A DNA stretch of 64,000 bases from assembly GCF_030867145.1 (NCBI RefSeq), contig NC_134415.1, positions 15,230,417 through 15,294,416 of the forward strand. Direction: 5' to 3'. Of this stretch, positions 50,418-64,000 are shown piece after piece. Origin of the DNA: Opisthocomus hoazin. Lineage: Eukaryota; Chordata; Aves; Opisthocomiformes; Opisthocomidae. A model generated the notes under the pieces. The model saw only the letters and a list, made by a program, of their open reading frames with translations, ran no database searches and was not told where the DNA came from. How positions within the stretch are numbered: the stretch's first letter is position 1; each line of letters opens with the position of its first letter. The position numbers and the translations under genes were made by a program.

Positions 50418-53400
50418 GTAAGACTGGATCACACTTAATTAGACAAAATAAGTGCATCTATTTCTGTGTAAATGCTGTATAGAAATAACCAGGCAGGGCC
50501 AAAAGAGTGAAAAGAAATACTGACTGACCTTCCAAAAAGACAGTGTTCTCTTTTTTGTTACACCTATGAATCTGTGTATTTGATCAGGTTTTGACCAATT
50601 TTCAGTGATTATTTTTCTAACTCTATCAAAGATATTTGCAATAGTTTCTACTAGTTTGGTTTTTTTACTTCATGTCATAGCTCCCAGTCAGCTTGGAAAG
50701 CTGAGGGGTAGTCTGTGCTTGTCTTCAGCTCCCCTGAAGTCAAGCTGGTTGTTGGCACTTTAACATTTGACACAAAGCAATGTAGTCTCCTATTTGACAA
50801 GGCAAGCAGAGCAAAGCCTCCACACAGCACTTGGGTATACCCATATATTTTGGCATGCAACTACTTGTACTAAATCATTTGTAACTCTTCATTCTTATCC
50901 CTAATTTCATTGCTGCTTTGAGGCCTGTTGTAAGATGAGTGACTTCACTTTATGGCACAGTCATCCCTGAACTTGGAGGCAGCTTTTTGTTGGAGAAACA
51001 AACCTGCATAGACAGAATATAAATACATCCCCTGGAGAGACAGGCACAAGCCTGGCTCCCTGGTGCTGTCGGTAACATCTGTGAGAAAGATTAATGCTTA
51101 ATGCGGCTGCTTCATGAGAGAATCAAAAATCTGAAAATGACAGGATAGCCTACGGCAAGGTGTAAGAAAGAGCATGATGAAAGAAAAGGAAGAGAGAAAT
51201 AATCCTCTTTTCTTGTTGTTTTGGTTTTTTTATGGTTTTGGGGGGGTAATTTTTTTTTTTTAAAAGAGGAAGTTGAACTATTGTGCAACATAGACAAAAG
51301 AACTTTTACAGCTCATGTCCCCTCCCTTTCAATACAAAAGTTCAGTTTACACAGAGAGGAAAGGAAGACTTCCCACAGAAGACTCTGGTTAACCTGGGAG
51401 CTATAACTTGATCTAAAAAATTAGTATTTTCTTGTTTGAAATATTTGTCTATAGTCATTTGGCAGAAAAGGATTTAGCAAAATGAAGCTATTTATTTCCT
51501 CAGCAAAATCCCACTATTCCTCTAACGAGAACACCTACAATTCCAATCATCTAAGGTCTGTTGAGTAGAAACTTTGAGGACACCTCTTTAATTTTTTTTA
51601 TTAATAGAAACCTTTGAAGTCTTTAGATTAACAAAAACATGCCTGAAAACTGTAGAATTCACACCCACACTCAGAATTAAACAGATTCCCATTTTTCTCT
51701 GTTTCAAGGAAGGTTGGAGCTATGATTACAAAAGGAAAGATGAACTCTGGATCTCCGGGTTCAGTTCTAGCTTTGCTGCAGACTTGCTGTGTAAGACAGG
51801 GTAAGCCATTCAGTGTGAAACGCTGAACCAAGATCTGTGGCATAACTTAGTGTTTACAACCCAGCCGGCTGAAAGAGGTAACATTAAATGACGCTTCTGC
51901 CTCCCCAGTCCAAGCTCTTCCAGAGCCCTGTCTATGCTGTGGCTCCTTTTTTGAGCTGTAAAAAGCAGCACACGCAGGAATCGACGTAGCATGGCACACT
52001 GTGTCCATACCTCTTGACTTGCATGGGAGTCTTCTGTCAGCAGCCTTACAGCTTTCTTCCTGATGCCTCTGCCAGGGAGTCCCTCTTTGGCGGACTTTGA
52101 GCTGTTCAGAGTCTTGTTATGATGATCTGGCACTTTTATTTTTTTATATGCAAAAAGACTGGGATGGAGGTGTGCTTGAACTTAATGTGAAGGAGGTGTG
52201 CTTAATTCTACTGTGTTTGAACTGCCTTCACAAGGAAAGAAGTGGTCTGCAACATTTTTGGGGTACCCAGATGTTTTGTTCGTCAGGGTGTGTTAAGTGA
52301 TCTTATTTGGATCTCCTGGTTTTAAAGAGCATTTGTAGGTAAAATATGGCTGTCAAGCAAAGTTTTAAGGTAATGGGATCCAAAGATATTGTTCAGGCTT
52401 TTCTGAATGCTCAGATTCAAAAAATATTATGTTTTCTGCTTTGGTGATCCTCTGTAGGCTCTAAAAGTTAACAATTATAATTTCAAATAGGAAATGATAT
52501 TGTATTAATGCTAACTAAAAATTCATGGTAACCTGGAAAAGCCAATTTGTGCTCTGAATAAATAGTTTGAATTGGTTGTGATTTGTGGAGTGGTTGAGCT
52601 GGTTGTGGCTTGTTGAGAGAAAATGATGGAAACAAGAATCCTACATGAAGATTTTGTTCTGCGTTGGGTGTCTCAAAACTGTGTTTAAACACTGACATCC
52701 ATCTTCCTGATTGTTAAGTTAGACAAAACAGCAGCCAGTGATGAAAAAGTAACTTCTGGAAGCAGAGTGGCTGTTTTTAGGAAGAATATTGTGCAGAAAT
52801 AGCAGGAAGCTTCTGTGCATAAAAAAAGATGTGAACATTTCCACGTGTGTATAGACAGCCAGCACAAATGTCGTTCTAAAAATGTTCAACATTGAACAGT
52901 GGTAAGGCTTTGATTGCTTAGTTTGTGGTGTTTATAAAACGTGATGCATTCGTAGTCTGAACAGAATGGGTGTCACATCTGGAATATGAGGAGCGAGGAG
53001 CTTGATGCCAGGAAGGTAAAGGCTGTGCTTTCTGTTGCAGCTCTCTGAAGTCAGTGTCTCTCCCCTCACTGCACTCCTCTGTGAGTAGCTGGGGTGACAA
53101 TTTGGGCTGTTGTCTACATGAACGCGGCTCTTTCCTCAGCACGGCCCATGTGTTTTCCCTGACTCAGTTTCTTTTGCTGCATCCAGAGGACAGCCTTACT
53201 TGGCTTGCTGTCACTGTCTGTTTCACTACACGTTTGCTCTTATTTGATCAGTCAGCTTCTGCTGTCAGGTGTGCTTAGGGAAACTTTATTTTCCCAAGCC
53301 AGCCTGTCATTTCTGTTTATGAAGAAATTTCATGATCTCATCTCACTTAATCCACCTAACTATTTTCCTTTCCTCTGACTTAGACCTCCCTCTGTGCCCT

Positions 53401-56400
53401 CAGGTAATATTTTTCAAAATTAAGGTTCACCATACTTAGGTGCCCCAGTTAGAGGGAGTGGGGAGAGGACAGACAGGTACTACTTCTCTTTCAAAACAGC
53501 ATATTCTGTGAAAACTGTAACAAACAATGCCTCGCCAGCTAGAATGACCATCTCGTGGCATACTTGCAAAGCGGTGTGCTCCTGTTGTCCTCTGTACAGA
53601 AGAAATACCACTGTTATTCCCCATGTCAAATGTTATTTCTCTTCTTGGAGGTCTGACAGAGCTCTCCTTTTAGGAATGTAGTTGCATAGTAGGTCTGTAT
53701 CCAAACGCTGTCCCCACTGAATGCTGTGTACAGATACAGTTTTCCAAGGGTGGCTTTCAGACTCTGCTTTTGCTTCTGGTTATCTCTTCCCTGCTCCACC
53801 ATTGTGTCTTAGTCCTGAGCTGGACAGAGGGAGGACAGTCAGTCTCTAGGACGTTTGGGTTTTTGCCTCTGGTAGTATTATCAGTAAGTAAACTAGTTCA
53901 TATAGTAAAGTTCAGGTCAGGGAATGCAAGCCAGGGACCAAGAGCCATCTGTTCCCCCATTGACCATATTTCTAGTGAAAAGCTGCGTCAGGATGTCTTT
54001 TTGTCTTTCCCGTACATTTTTTATTCGTATGTTCTGCTGAATTAGAATTTTCACTGAAAGCTGTAAATAACATTGCGAGCAAATGGTCTTACATGTAGGA
54101 AGTAGATAAATGTTAATTCTCTGCAGGTAAACATGGCAATTTCTTCAAAACATCATTAATCAACCAACAGAAAGTTTTTCTTGTATCTGTTAATCATGTG
54201 GTGAATACCAAAGATGCAGGTTTCAGGAAGCCTCTGTACAAAGGGGAAGGTTTATAACCTATCCAATCCCTACAGGTGCATTGCTGTCATGTCAGAAACC
54301 AAGAATGGTCTTGTGGGGTGCCCTAGAACTTGAAATCCTTCGTAATCCTGGTACTTTCGTTTAAACTTGTTTCCACTAATCGACTTTTCTCATTTTGTTT
54401 TATGATACTATGGTTTGGTCGTTTTGACATCAATTTTACACATACCTCAGAACTTTACTACAAGGGTCAAGAAGATTGACCGCTTTTGTAATGTGCTCAC
54501 TCTGTTGGTATAGGCTTCTTTAAAAAAATGTTACTTATTTCTGACTGTTTCTTACATATAAGGTGTATCTCGGCTGTGCACACCAGAGCACATCGTAGTT
54601 ACCTCTAGGTCATAGTACCATGACAGACATACCCACTGCCACCGACATGCTGCCCAACACTATTGCAGATGCACTCACCTCATCATCAGTCTCGGTATCC
54701 CTGGTCCATCTGGCCACCCAGATGGTGCCAGACCCTCCCCAGCAGCTCCAGTTCTGCACAGAAACAGCCTCAGGGGCAACCAACAAAACATAGGTTCAGC
54801 TTTGAGGTATTGGTGAGCACCACAGCAGCCTGCCCGACAGGACTCAGCCCACACCACCTCCATCCCTGCAGCCTGCCCTCGCTGTCCCACCAAGGGCCAG
54901 TTTGGAAGGGTCTGCCCTCACCCTCTTTTGCAGAAGCTGCTTTGTATTGTGTGGAATAATAAAGCCACAGAGGGGAGCAGCAGAGAGTGAGATGACTGGG
55001 TTTGCTACACAGCAGTGAGGAAACCTGGTTTTGAATCCTGCACTGCTTAATGTTTTGATGTTTTGTACAGTGTTTCTGTCTGGCATACCCTGGACAGAAA
55101 CAGCCGGCGATGTAGTGAGCAGCAGTGAGCCCCATATTGCATGCATATGTTGTTTTACTCTGTTACCCCGAATTCATCTGTGCACAGTTCGCCTGGCAGC
55201 ACGATACCTGCTGCATGTGCGCATCCTGAAAGGGCGTGGTGTGGCCAGGAAGTGCAAAATTTTCGCGAAGTGCCAGACTTCGCGTGCATGCATTGAGGAG
55301 GACGTGACCCTCGGGGATGTCTGGGACTCCTTGCACTTTAACAGACTTTTCTGAATCGTCATGGTGTAGCTGAACAAGTTGCAAGCCGAAATCCCAGACC
55401 AGTGAGGATCTCTAAGAAAAGCTGGACTTGCAATAGCCCTGCTTGAACAATGCTGCTGTTGGACAAGAAGGGTTCCCCTCCTTCCAACAGGTGCCTGACC
55501 ACTCACGTAGGGAGTTTCTCTTTGTCTCTGGCCCTGGTATTTGCTTTAAGGACAGTGGAGCATCCCCATACAATGAATAGTCTTGGGGCTTACGTCCCTA
55601 GGCAGGGAATGTGGATCTAAGCACCTTTGGATGGAGAAAGTGAGTTCAGCTCTCCCGCCCCCTTCATGGGGGAAAAGGGAGAATGGATCAACAATCCCTC
55701 TGCTTTTCACTGTGACACTGCTTAATTTTTGAAAGGTCTTGCACAGTTAAGGGAAGGATATGGCTGTGAATGCCAAGCAATTCCGATCATTTGAAGCCTG
55801 GAGTAAGGCATTAAAAATCAAAAGGGAGGTAAGATCTGCTGCTGACCTTGTTCTGTTGGCTACTTTAGGAGCCTCATTTGCCCACTAGCTTTTGCCACAT
55901 CCAATTGAGCAGTCAAGCTCGGAGCCACGACTGCGTGTGCACCAGGCAAGCAACCAGAGCTGCAACCCTGCAAAGCTGAGCATGGTAGACCTTACTCCCT
56001 CTTGTAGATTCAGCTTCCAGTCACTGCCTCCTGTAGACGTGTAACAAATCCATCATTTCTGGTGTTACTAAATGTTTAGAGGTCTGGTATGACATTTCTG
56101 AGAAGTGATGATGTCCATCTTTTCTAAAAATTAGAGGTGGGGATCTGAAACACCAAAAGGAAAATTGCAACAGTAGGAAATCCTGAGATCAATAAAGATA
56201 AAAGTATATGGGCTCTTTCCAGAATTTTTGAGGGTATGACTTGTAATCTTGAATGAATTATTTTATATCTTCTTCAGCATTTGCTTTCTCAGAATATGCA
56301 TTTATCTATTTTCCTATACACAGGTTGTAAAATATTGCTAAATCTTGTATGAGGAGGAAACAGAAGATTAATACCTTCTTCTTGTAACAAAATGTTCTGT

Positions 56401-59400
56401 AAATTGTCTGATAAATCAAAAACCCTGAAGGCATTTATGTTGTTTTATAAGTAGAGTAGATTTGAAGGACATTGATTGCTGTCTATTTAATACCAAGGGT
56501 AAAACCAACCAATTGTTGACATAACTAGACTATTGATGCAGTTGATTCAATTTGTGATTTTATGCACTTGTAAATGCCAAGACAGTGTTTATTTATTACA
56601 GTATGTGTTATGGTGTTCCCTCACATTCTGGGTGAGATGACTGACCAGTAGCAGCTTAGCAGTCAGCATGACCAGGTAATAAAATTAATGGCAGACAGAA
56701 AGGACCGAAATAAAAGCTTGCAGGCTTCCTTCCTCCTTCCTTCCCAATACTTGGAAGGTTACTGAGGTATCTGTATGCATTTTTCATCAAACTTCTTTCA
56801 GCACAACCGCCCATTCATATTGCTCCATCATACATTCATTTTTTCCTTTGCAAAATCATCCCAATTTCAACTCACCCAATGGGTAACAAGCACCCTTTGC
56901 ATATGTGTCTCACCCCCAGCTCTGCCTCTCATCCTCCCCAGCAGCTGTCCTTGTGAGTCCCCTGCTCGCCACAGAGCTCTCACTCATAAAACCCAGACAA
57001 ATCCACAAGCTGTTCATCTTTACTCCTAGCAACATCTGCCAAGGTGGATAAAGATTTGGTCCTGCTCACCCTCCCTCCAAGCTGGCAACGGGGAGATGTA
57101 GTGATGGTTGCTGGTTATTGTCCTTGCCCATGTGTGAGAGCACTCAAATGTTCTTCCACGTTTTTCCTCCTCTCTCTCCCTGTGGGGAACTGTCTGTGCA
57201 GACACACCACAAGTTCACTAGTGCTCGCATGCAGTGGAGACAGAACGCATGCTGCAGGAGCACCTTCGTCCTCAGCACGGCTTTCTGCAGTATCTAACTT
57301 TGACAGAGGTTTCCCATCTAAATACTGAGCTAGGTCAATCTTTCTTGCTACAAAAAAATCTTGCAATATCACTGCATCTCCCAGTGTCCAAGCATGTAGC
57401 TCTAAGATTGAGGCTGAGGAAGAAGAAAACAGATTTTTTTTTTTTCTCAAACTGTAATAGTACAGGAATGTGGTCTAAAGTCTGCTTAGCTGAAAAATGT
57501 TCAGCTATCTACCTGTAAGATGTTAAAAGACATTAAACCAAATGTAAAAAGGAAGTGAAAAATAGTAATTGACTATCCTAGCACAGTACTGTGGTGTGAT
57601 ATTGCTGGGATTTTACCTATACATAGTTTATCATTCCTGACATTTCAGTTAAATGAAAATAACCCAAAGTCAAATCATGGAACTGGCACTAAGAGCATTA
57701 ACAGATAAAGCAGGTGTTAAAGGTGCTGAAGATAAGCTGTGTAACATTAGCTCTGTATTCAGCTCACCTTAACACACTGATTCACTGTGAAAGGTAGGAT
57801 GTGGAGACTGATCTATAAAATAAATTGAAAAAAAGTGTGCCCTTTACTTTGTCTGTACCCTGGTACACAAATCTTCCCCTCCCAGATATATTTTTCTGAG
57901 CAATTTTTATATCTCAAATACTATGAACATTGGAATGTATCCTCATTCTTGCTTCATTGAATAACTGAGATTTAGATATTGGAAAAAAGAAGTTGCAGAG
58001 ATATTAGTCTTTCCCATTTCTTTATTTCTGGTCATCCTTGATATAATCTGAAAGAGTGTGCACATTGCAGTTAACGAGGTAAAAGCAATTCATGTAGACA
58101 TCTGTGAGTTAAATTTTAATGAGAAAAATACTTCATCTGCAGGGAAGGTGAGAAAAACTGTGCCTTTGCACAAACAGAATCATTAGCAACACAGATGATC
58201 ATTTCAGTGTAACTAATGCGACTGCAGGGAAGGTACGCCAGTTTTTATTAGCCATGAATTCTCCCTCATTTTCCTGTAAATGATTATTTCTGCAGCCAAT
58301 TGCGACAAATTAGGGAAGTTATATATTTGGTACTTGAAAAACTGTGAATGCTCAAACTATCTGTCTGCTTGTTTAACAAGTCTGACACAGCCTGTCCCAT
58401 GCCACCCAAGGACAGCATCAAAGCACATGCTGCTGCCTGGAAAGGGCATTCGTTGCCTGAGAGTGATCCTACAGAACCGGGAATTTCAAAAGCCTAAACT
58501 TTGATTCCTGCGCTAGCCTTTTCTCTCAGTGGGCTTTGAATCATGCTTTGCTTGTTTCCTTCTGTGGAAAATAGTAGCATTCCTCATTCTTCTGAGCTGA
58601 TGTGTGTTGCTAAGAGGTTAAAGGTCTTCTCTCAAAAAATGCTGTCGATCACTTACCTTCATCGTTCAAGCTCTTCTCACCACAGGGCTGAACAATTCGT
58701 ATTCTTCTGGGTCCTCCTTGTGTGCCATATCACATCACTGACTTTTAAGCAAAATTTCATATGAAACTTAAAAATCACTGTGATAATATCTGTAAGTATC
58801 CTTATAGTCCTACCTCACATTTACTCATCTTCTATTTCACACATATGTATTCCATTAAGTCAGTACACCACTAGCGTGTAGGAAGCAGTGCGGTCCTGAC
58901 CCTGATCTCTGCTGACTGAAATAATGACAAGATGACTGTTGCTTGCAGTGGGCTGTAGAGGACACGACATCCAGTATTTCCACACCACTGTCCCTGCAGA
59001 AGGGATGACGTTGCACCTGGTGGCTTTTCAGATACCTCTTTAAAGCCAAGAATAATCTGTATCTTTTATATTCCTTTCTATGCTCTCCCAGGACTCCTTG
59101 GCAATGCATGTGACTCTCCTTAACGGAGCTGTCAGGTCCAGCTTATCAAACACAGTTGTGATGTGAAGACCCTTACAGCCCATACCCATTTCAGGACTAT
59201 AAGCATTTTCTTGGGACAAATCTGTTGTCTGCTGTTTCTCTGATTATTTTGGTACAGGATCCAGAGGATCCAAGACCATCAGCCTAAGAGGAGACCTCCT
59301 AGTAGCGAAGCAGCTTTTTCCAGGCTTTCAGGGATGTAGCACATTCTTGTCTTGGCCACTTCATGGCTGAGCTGGTACCATCGCTCACCTGGCCTGCCTT

Positions 59401-62400
59401 GTGCCTAGGAGCTTTATGAGCAGAAGAAAAAGTTCACCGGTAGGCATTCAGCCAGCAATCAGAGGTGATGACCTTGTATTAACCTGATGGTGGCTACTTA
59501 AGCAGATTCCTCCTTGCTGGGAAACATCACAGGTGATAGCACTTTGGAGAATGTGGAGGGTCAATTGTAATCCCTGGGCTGCCCTGGCAGAGCCTATGAG
59601 CAGTCTGTGGGACCCCTGCTTCCTCGAGACACGTGGAAGCCTCCAGAAACATTTACCATGATGTTCTGAGAAGGCAAAGATAGTACTTCTTCACTTCGAA
59701 ATTAAAAGTGTGACTTTAATCTGGTGTTAATGGATCTCAGTTTTTGGGGTAGGATCACCACAGGCCACGAAGCCAAGCCTTGTTTTCTGTAGAAATGTAA
59801 AGGTGAGACAGGTGACTCATGAGGTTGTTTTCTTCTTTTATTTGTCTAGGTATTTGTTTGTATTAGTGGTACTGCTAGCAATAAACAACTAAGCTCCCAA
59901 TTAACATCACCGAAGTGGAGAGGAGTGTTGGCTCAGGTCCACTGAAAAAAGTTTTACACAGCGTAGCACGGGTGTTCCTGGAGGGCAATGCTAGAGTTTC
60001 CCATCTAATGCTTCTTGATTTCCCTATACAGTAATTCACAGAAAGACAATGGCAATACAGCATTTAACCTGAAGATGGGAATCTTTCACTGTTTCTGGAT
60101 CATCGGGTGGCATGAGCTACAGGCTTGGTTGCTTCCTCTCCATTCATTCTTCATGGGTGGATAGGAGAGACAAAACCTGCCGTGGTCCCACAGTGTCAAC
60201 CCAGAGCTAGAAAGCAGGTGCTCCGAGCATGTGGACACAGGGTACCTGAAGTAAGATTATAATCTGATGAGGAGGTGTAAGGAAATCCTGAAAGAAATTT
60301 CTGTCTCTTAAGTGAAGTGCACGCGGTGGGGTTGTTGTATTCATAACTGTGCTTGTTGATAGGTGCATGTACTACTATGAGTATAAATTGTGACCTGAGA
60401 GGGCTACAACTCTAATGGCTAAAAGTCAGCCCCAAGTAAGTATATGTTGAATGTCATTTGATTAACCCAGCATATAAAACTAAAAAGACTACAAGAAAAT
60501 GAGTAGATTTATTCTGCATTCCCTAACATTACTAAAGCCAAAACCTGACCTGCATGTATTAATACCTGGCACTAAATGTACATTTAACTATATAGTATAA
60601 TTAATACAATTACCTAACTGTACACATAATTGTATAGCCTAAACATTGCATTGATATTTCTCCTGTCTTTTAAATACATGGCATCAATAGAAAAGTTTAA
60701 TTACTCGGTGAATGCAAAATACTGAGTGTCTGATGCTCTCACTTAATGGTTTAAACTGTCTAATCCTGTAGCAGATCAGTTCTCATTGTGTATTAGTAAA
60801 TGAAGCGCCATTTGTGTCGGAGACCTATAATGGCTTGGGCTAATGCAATCACCTCTAAGAAGAGCTACACTTGAAGCCTGCTGAGACATTTTAAATGGCA
60901 GAACACAACCATAGCAGAGCAATGTCACACGAGTGAAAGACGTTGTGGAAACTGTGGTAAATGATGAAGCTGTTTCACTTCCTGGATTGCAGTAAATCTT
61001 TAACAATTTGAGTGCTTTAGGAACACCATGCATCGGGAGTATTAAGAAGTCTCCTGTGAAGACTGATTTTAATTACAAACCTTGGTAGTTCTTCCATTTG
61101 ACAGAAGAGTTCCTATAGTTCGGGGGACACATTATTGATATGTTAGAGGCATGGGAGAATTATGTTGTCATCAGACTCAAGTGGAATATTTTCTCACTTA
61201 GTACACACTTTAAGAACTTAAAAACTTTAAACATGTGCAATTTAAAAATCATCCCTGTTTAAAGTTTAACTTTTTCTTTACGTATTCCTATCTCATATTT
61301 AATATAAGAGAAAGACAGGACATTTTGGTTCTGAAAGGAAACAAAGGGACTTCAGGAAGTTGCGACAGATTCTCCAGCTGGCCAGAGGAGGGAGTGACAC
61401 GGCCTTTCTGGCTGGCGAGATCCATGTTTCAGCCTGAACTGAAGTGTAATAGCTCTTCTGTTAATCTGCTTTTGTGCCATTAAACCTGGATTAATGCAGT
61501 AGTAAGAACAATAGGTTATATTTTACTCTGTCTGCTTTAAATGAAGACAGCCCTTATGAATTCACTAGGGATGCAGAAGTATTAAAGGTGGTGGAAGTGG
61601 GGTACACCCAAGCTCATAGCTAAAAATTTGCAAGTGCGCTGGGGATTCCTGACTCTCCCTGCGCTGAAGCAAAGCTTAAGAAACAAATTTGCGTGCCATG
61701 GGAGCTTTATGTATTGTGGGCTGTAGATAGTTCACCAAGAACATTAGTGAGATTTAAAATCAGGCACAAGTACAAAGCAGAAAAAACACAGCCTTTTCTT
61801 CAGTTGTGTCTTAGCTTCAAGGCAACATAAAGATAATGAGCAAGCTCTGTGAGTATCTGTACAGCCAAGGGAGTAATACTGGTACAGCACTGAGAGAAAA
61901 GCTTTCAAAACTGCTAATGTACTTCTGTTTCTTAATGGGTAAAAAGGAAATCTGGTGGATCAAAATTACCATACAGTCAACTTCATGTTTATGTCAGAAT
62001 TCACTATTGCCTGTTAGCACTGCTGCTATTTAAGCATAATTAATAATAGGAAGGACAAGATTGCATTACACAAAAATGGAGGAAATATTATGACAGTCAA
62101 AAGAAGGAGCTGGCTGGGGGGTAGGATTAAAGAAAAGGAAAACCAGAACCAGTGAAGAGCATCAACCTTCCAGAGTAATTAACTGTTATCTACCACTCTA
62201 GTATTTCTTTGGCTGTCATTCCAGATATCTTTAAATGTGCAGAAAAATGAGAATATTATATATATTTTTAACCTACATATATTAGTATCTCTGTCTATAG
62301 AACTCGGGACTATGCTAAAGCAGTTTTTCTGTTGCTAACCACTTTGGGTTCCAAGCAGTCGCTTTGGTTGCTACCTACAGTCAGTGTTGTCTGTTCAGGA

Positions 62401-63049
62401 GCAGAAAAAGTAGCACAGATATTTCTTTCATATCCAGTAGGTTTATGCTTGAAGTAGGTTGGCTACAGCTAGAGTAAGATCGCACTTTTTCTTCTGAAGA
62501 CTTGTCTTAGTGGCAGCAATGCAGAAGTATCGCAGACCTGAAAGCCGTGCTGGGAAATGGCATATGCACAGGCTGTATGGGCTGTTCTGCAGCTTGAGAG
62601 CCGCCTCATTGACCTCCTTTATTCTTTTCATCCCAACACTCTTGCCATCCCCAGAGCTCCCTCTCCTCTGTGGCATGTCACCCATCGCCTGTCCCTAAAC
62701 CGCCGAGCCTGTGGCTAGCAAGGGGGCAGTGCGCACAGCCGCCCCCGGCAGCCGGCTGCCTCCTTAGCCACTTGCTAACCGTGTGGCCCTGGCCAAATCT
62801 CTGATGACAGCCCCCACGCTAGCCGGAGCAACAGTATGATGATGTGCTGAAAGTTATGAAATAGCATGAAAATGAGACGTGACGCTGACGGATAGCTTGG
62901 TCCTATGAACTATGTTGAATTACGCAAAGCTGCGGGTTTTTTTAGCAAGGCAGCACTCCAAAGAAAACATTTTGGCTTGTTCTTTTTTATGGTGACAGAG
63001 TTTCATCTTAAATAGTAAAGGGCAGTAGTGTATTTGTAGACCTGATTTA
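50418..63049 (+). other. opsin intron 2 (left portion); no further exon seen
   Basis: More than 12 kb after the exon 2 donor without a convincing TM3 exon (expected to start with a VDG-like motif in phase 0). ORFs such as 54663-54959, 55031-55354 and 57044-57328 have no opsin features. Around 55264-55284 there is a perfect 8-bp CpG-rich hairpin. A pyrimidine-rich run is at 56726-56745. The intron probably continues beyond the window. Confidence 0.55.
55264..55284. repeat. CpG-containing hairpin (8-bp stem, 5-base loop)
   Basis: CGCGAAGT, loop GCCAG, then ACTTCGCG, a perfect inverted repeat. CpG is rare in the surrounding DNA, so two CGCG blocks here are noticeable. No known element was recognised. 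Confidence 0.8.
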
Positions 63050-63400
63050 GAATCATAGAATCATAGAATCATAGAAAGTTTTGGGTTGGAAGGGACCCCT
63101 AGAGGTCATCTGGTCCAACACCCCTGCAGCGAGCAGGGACACCACTAACTAGATCAGGTTGCTCAAAGCCCTGTCCAACCTGGTCTTGAATGTTTCCAGG
63201 GATGGGGCCTCCACTGCCTCTCTGGGCAACCCGTTCCGGTGTTTCACAACCTTCATTGTAAAGAATTTCTTCCTTATATCCAGCCTAAACCTACCCTCTT
63301 TTAGTTTAAAACCATTACCCCTCCTCCTGTCACTGCTGTCTCTACTAAAAAGATTGTCCTCATGACAATCTTTCCTCCCTTATAGTTGTGCTCAAGGGCT
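63050..63400 (-). mobile_element. CR1 LINE 3' fragment
   Basis: On the + strand it begins with a clean 'aatcatagaatcatagaat' octamer tail, then 'gggttggaagggacccctag', 'agatcaggttgctcaaagcc', 'aatttcttccttatatccag' and 'taccctcttttagtttaaaa'. This is a CR1 3' end on the minus strand, about 350 bases long and rather well preserved. The far end, where the similarity fades into 'tcctcatgacaatctttcct', is approximate. It lies in what is probably opsin intron 2. Confidence 0.92.
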
Positions 63401-64000
63401 ATTTGAACTAATAACTTAATATAATTGTCTCTCTCTGGTCTGACGTCAGGGAAGAGGGGGGTGGAAGAATAATGGTCACATCTGCAGGTGATAAAATATA
63501 GACCCATCTATTTCAGAAAAACTCAACCAGTTTCAGCATAGGAGGGCTATACTGTGATACACACTGAGAAGCTTGTCCTGCTACTTTAGTATTCAATCTC
63601 ATAGCTCTTTAGACTTAATTTCAAAGTGTTTATTTGCATCATTGCTGAAATACCGCTTCCTTTGTAAGCTAATAACTAAAGTTTATGCCATGTGGTTTCT
63701 CAGTAGTCCTTGGCCATGCTGTTTTCTGCATTTATGAAGCATTGTTAGAGCAAATGGAGAAGTGGCAGCTGTTTGCACCAATACGAGGTTGATGAAATGC
63801 AGAGCATATTTGCATATCCAGGTATTTCACTATTTCCACAGCACACAGTGGGCCAAATTCAGTCAAGTGCAGCATCTACTAAGTGGCTGAGATATCCAAG
63901 GAAGTTTGTTTTCTGGTGTAGGCGTGGTTGCATTTATACACCCAGCATGAGCTGACTGTAAGTGGACCACAAGTGGATGTAGATTGTCATAGTAGCAAGA
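63401..64000 (+). other. unique sequence, probably opsin intron 2
   Basis: I see no exon, repeat or RNA gene in the last 600 bases. Confidence 0.5.

Noticed and set aside
54604..54960. Short + strand frames with protein-like composition and a nearby 'aataataaagcc' resembling a transcript end
   Set aside because: There are internal stops and no family match, and it lies within the probable opsin intron 2. It could be an LTR or retrocopy end, but the evidence is too thin.

Overview
The window looks like nuclear DNA of a bird. It is AT-rich in many stretches and consists mostly of introns and intergenic sequence. Its recognisable repeats are CR1-type LINE fragments with the avian CR1 3' end (an (ATTCTATG)n tail and the conserved 'TTCCAACC' stretch). 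No bacterial-style operons, rRNA, tRNA or CRISPR arrays were seen. Nearly all long open reading frames here are chance ORFs. The real coding content is a few short spliced exons, several of them shorter than a usual ORF cutoff.

Left part (about 1-16.7 kb): the 3' end of FEZ2 (fasciculation and elongation protein zeta-2) on the + strand. Four coding exons are supported by reading-frame continuity, splice sites and protein similarity: 1950-2030, 6936-7011, 9279-9344 and 16329-16345. The last carries only five residues and the stop codon. A poly(A) signal candidate lies at 16685. The earlier FEZ2 exons must lie to the left of the window.

Middle part (about 16.7-41.3 kb): apparently intergenic. 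It holds four CR1 fragments, the longest with a recognisable C-terminal reverse-transcriptase segment at about 25.75-26.59 kb. It also holds simple repeats, a short telomere-like duplication, a CpG-rich patch at about 37.5-37.95 kb, and a 38.2-40.1 kb stretch with unexplained coding-like fragments.

Right part (41.3-64 kb): the 5' end of a non-visual opsin gene of the OPN5-like (neuropsin-like) group on the + strand. Exon 1 (41367-41487) has the start codon and N-terminus. Exon 2 (50212-50417) has transmembrane helices 1-2 and ends just after the Cys3.25 position. They join in frame across an 8.7 kb intron. No third exon was found before 64000, so the rest of the receptor, including the retinal-binding lysine in helix 7, is presumably beyond the window. 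I think the closest match is OPN5L1, a group I recall as absent from mammals, but this paralogue assignment is from memory.

FEZ2 and the opsin are transcribed in the same direction. From the sequence they have no shared function: one is an intracellular kinesin adaptor, the other a light-sensing GPCR. No previously undescribed multi-gene system was seen. The opsin, its position beside FEZ2 and the CpG-rich patch upstream of it are the most interesting items.
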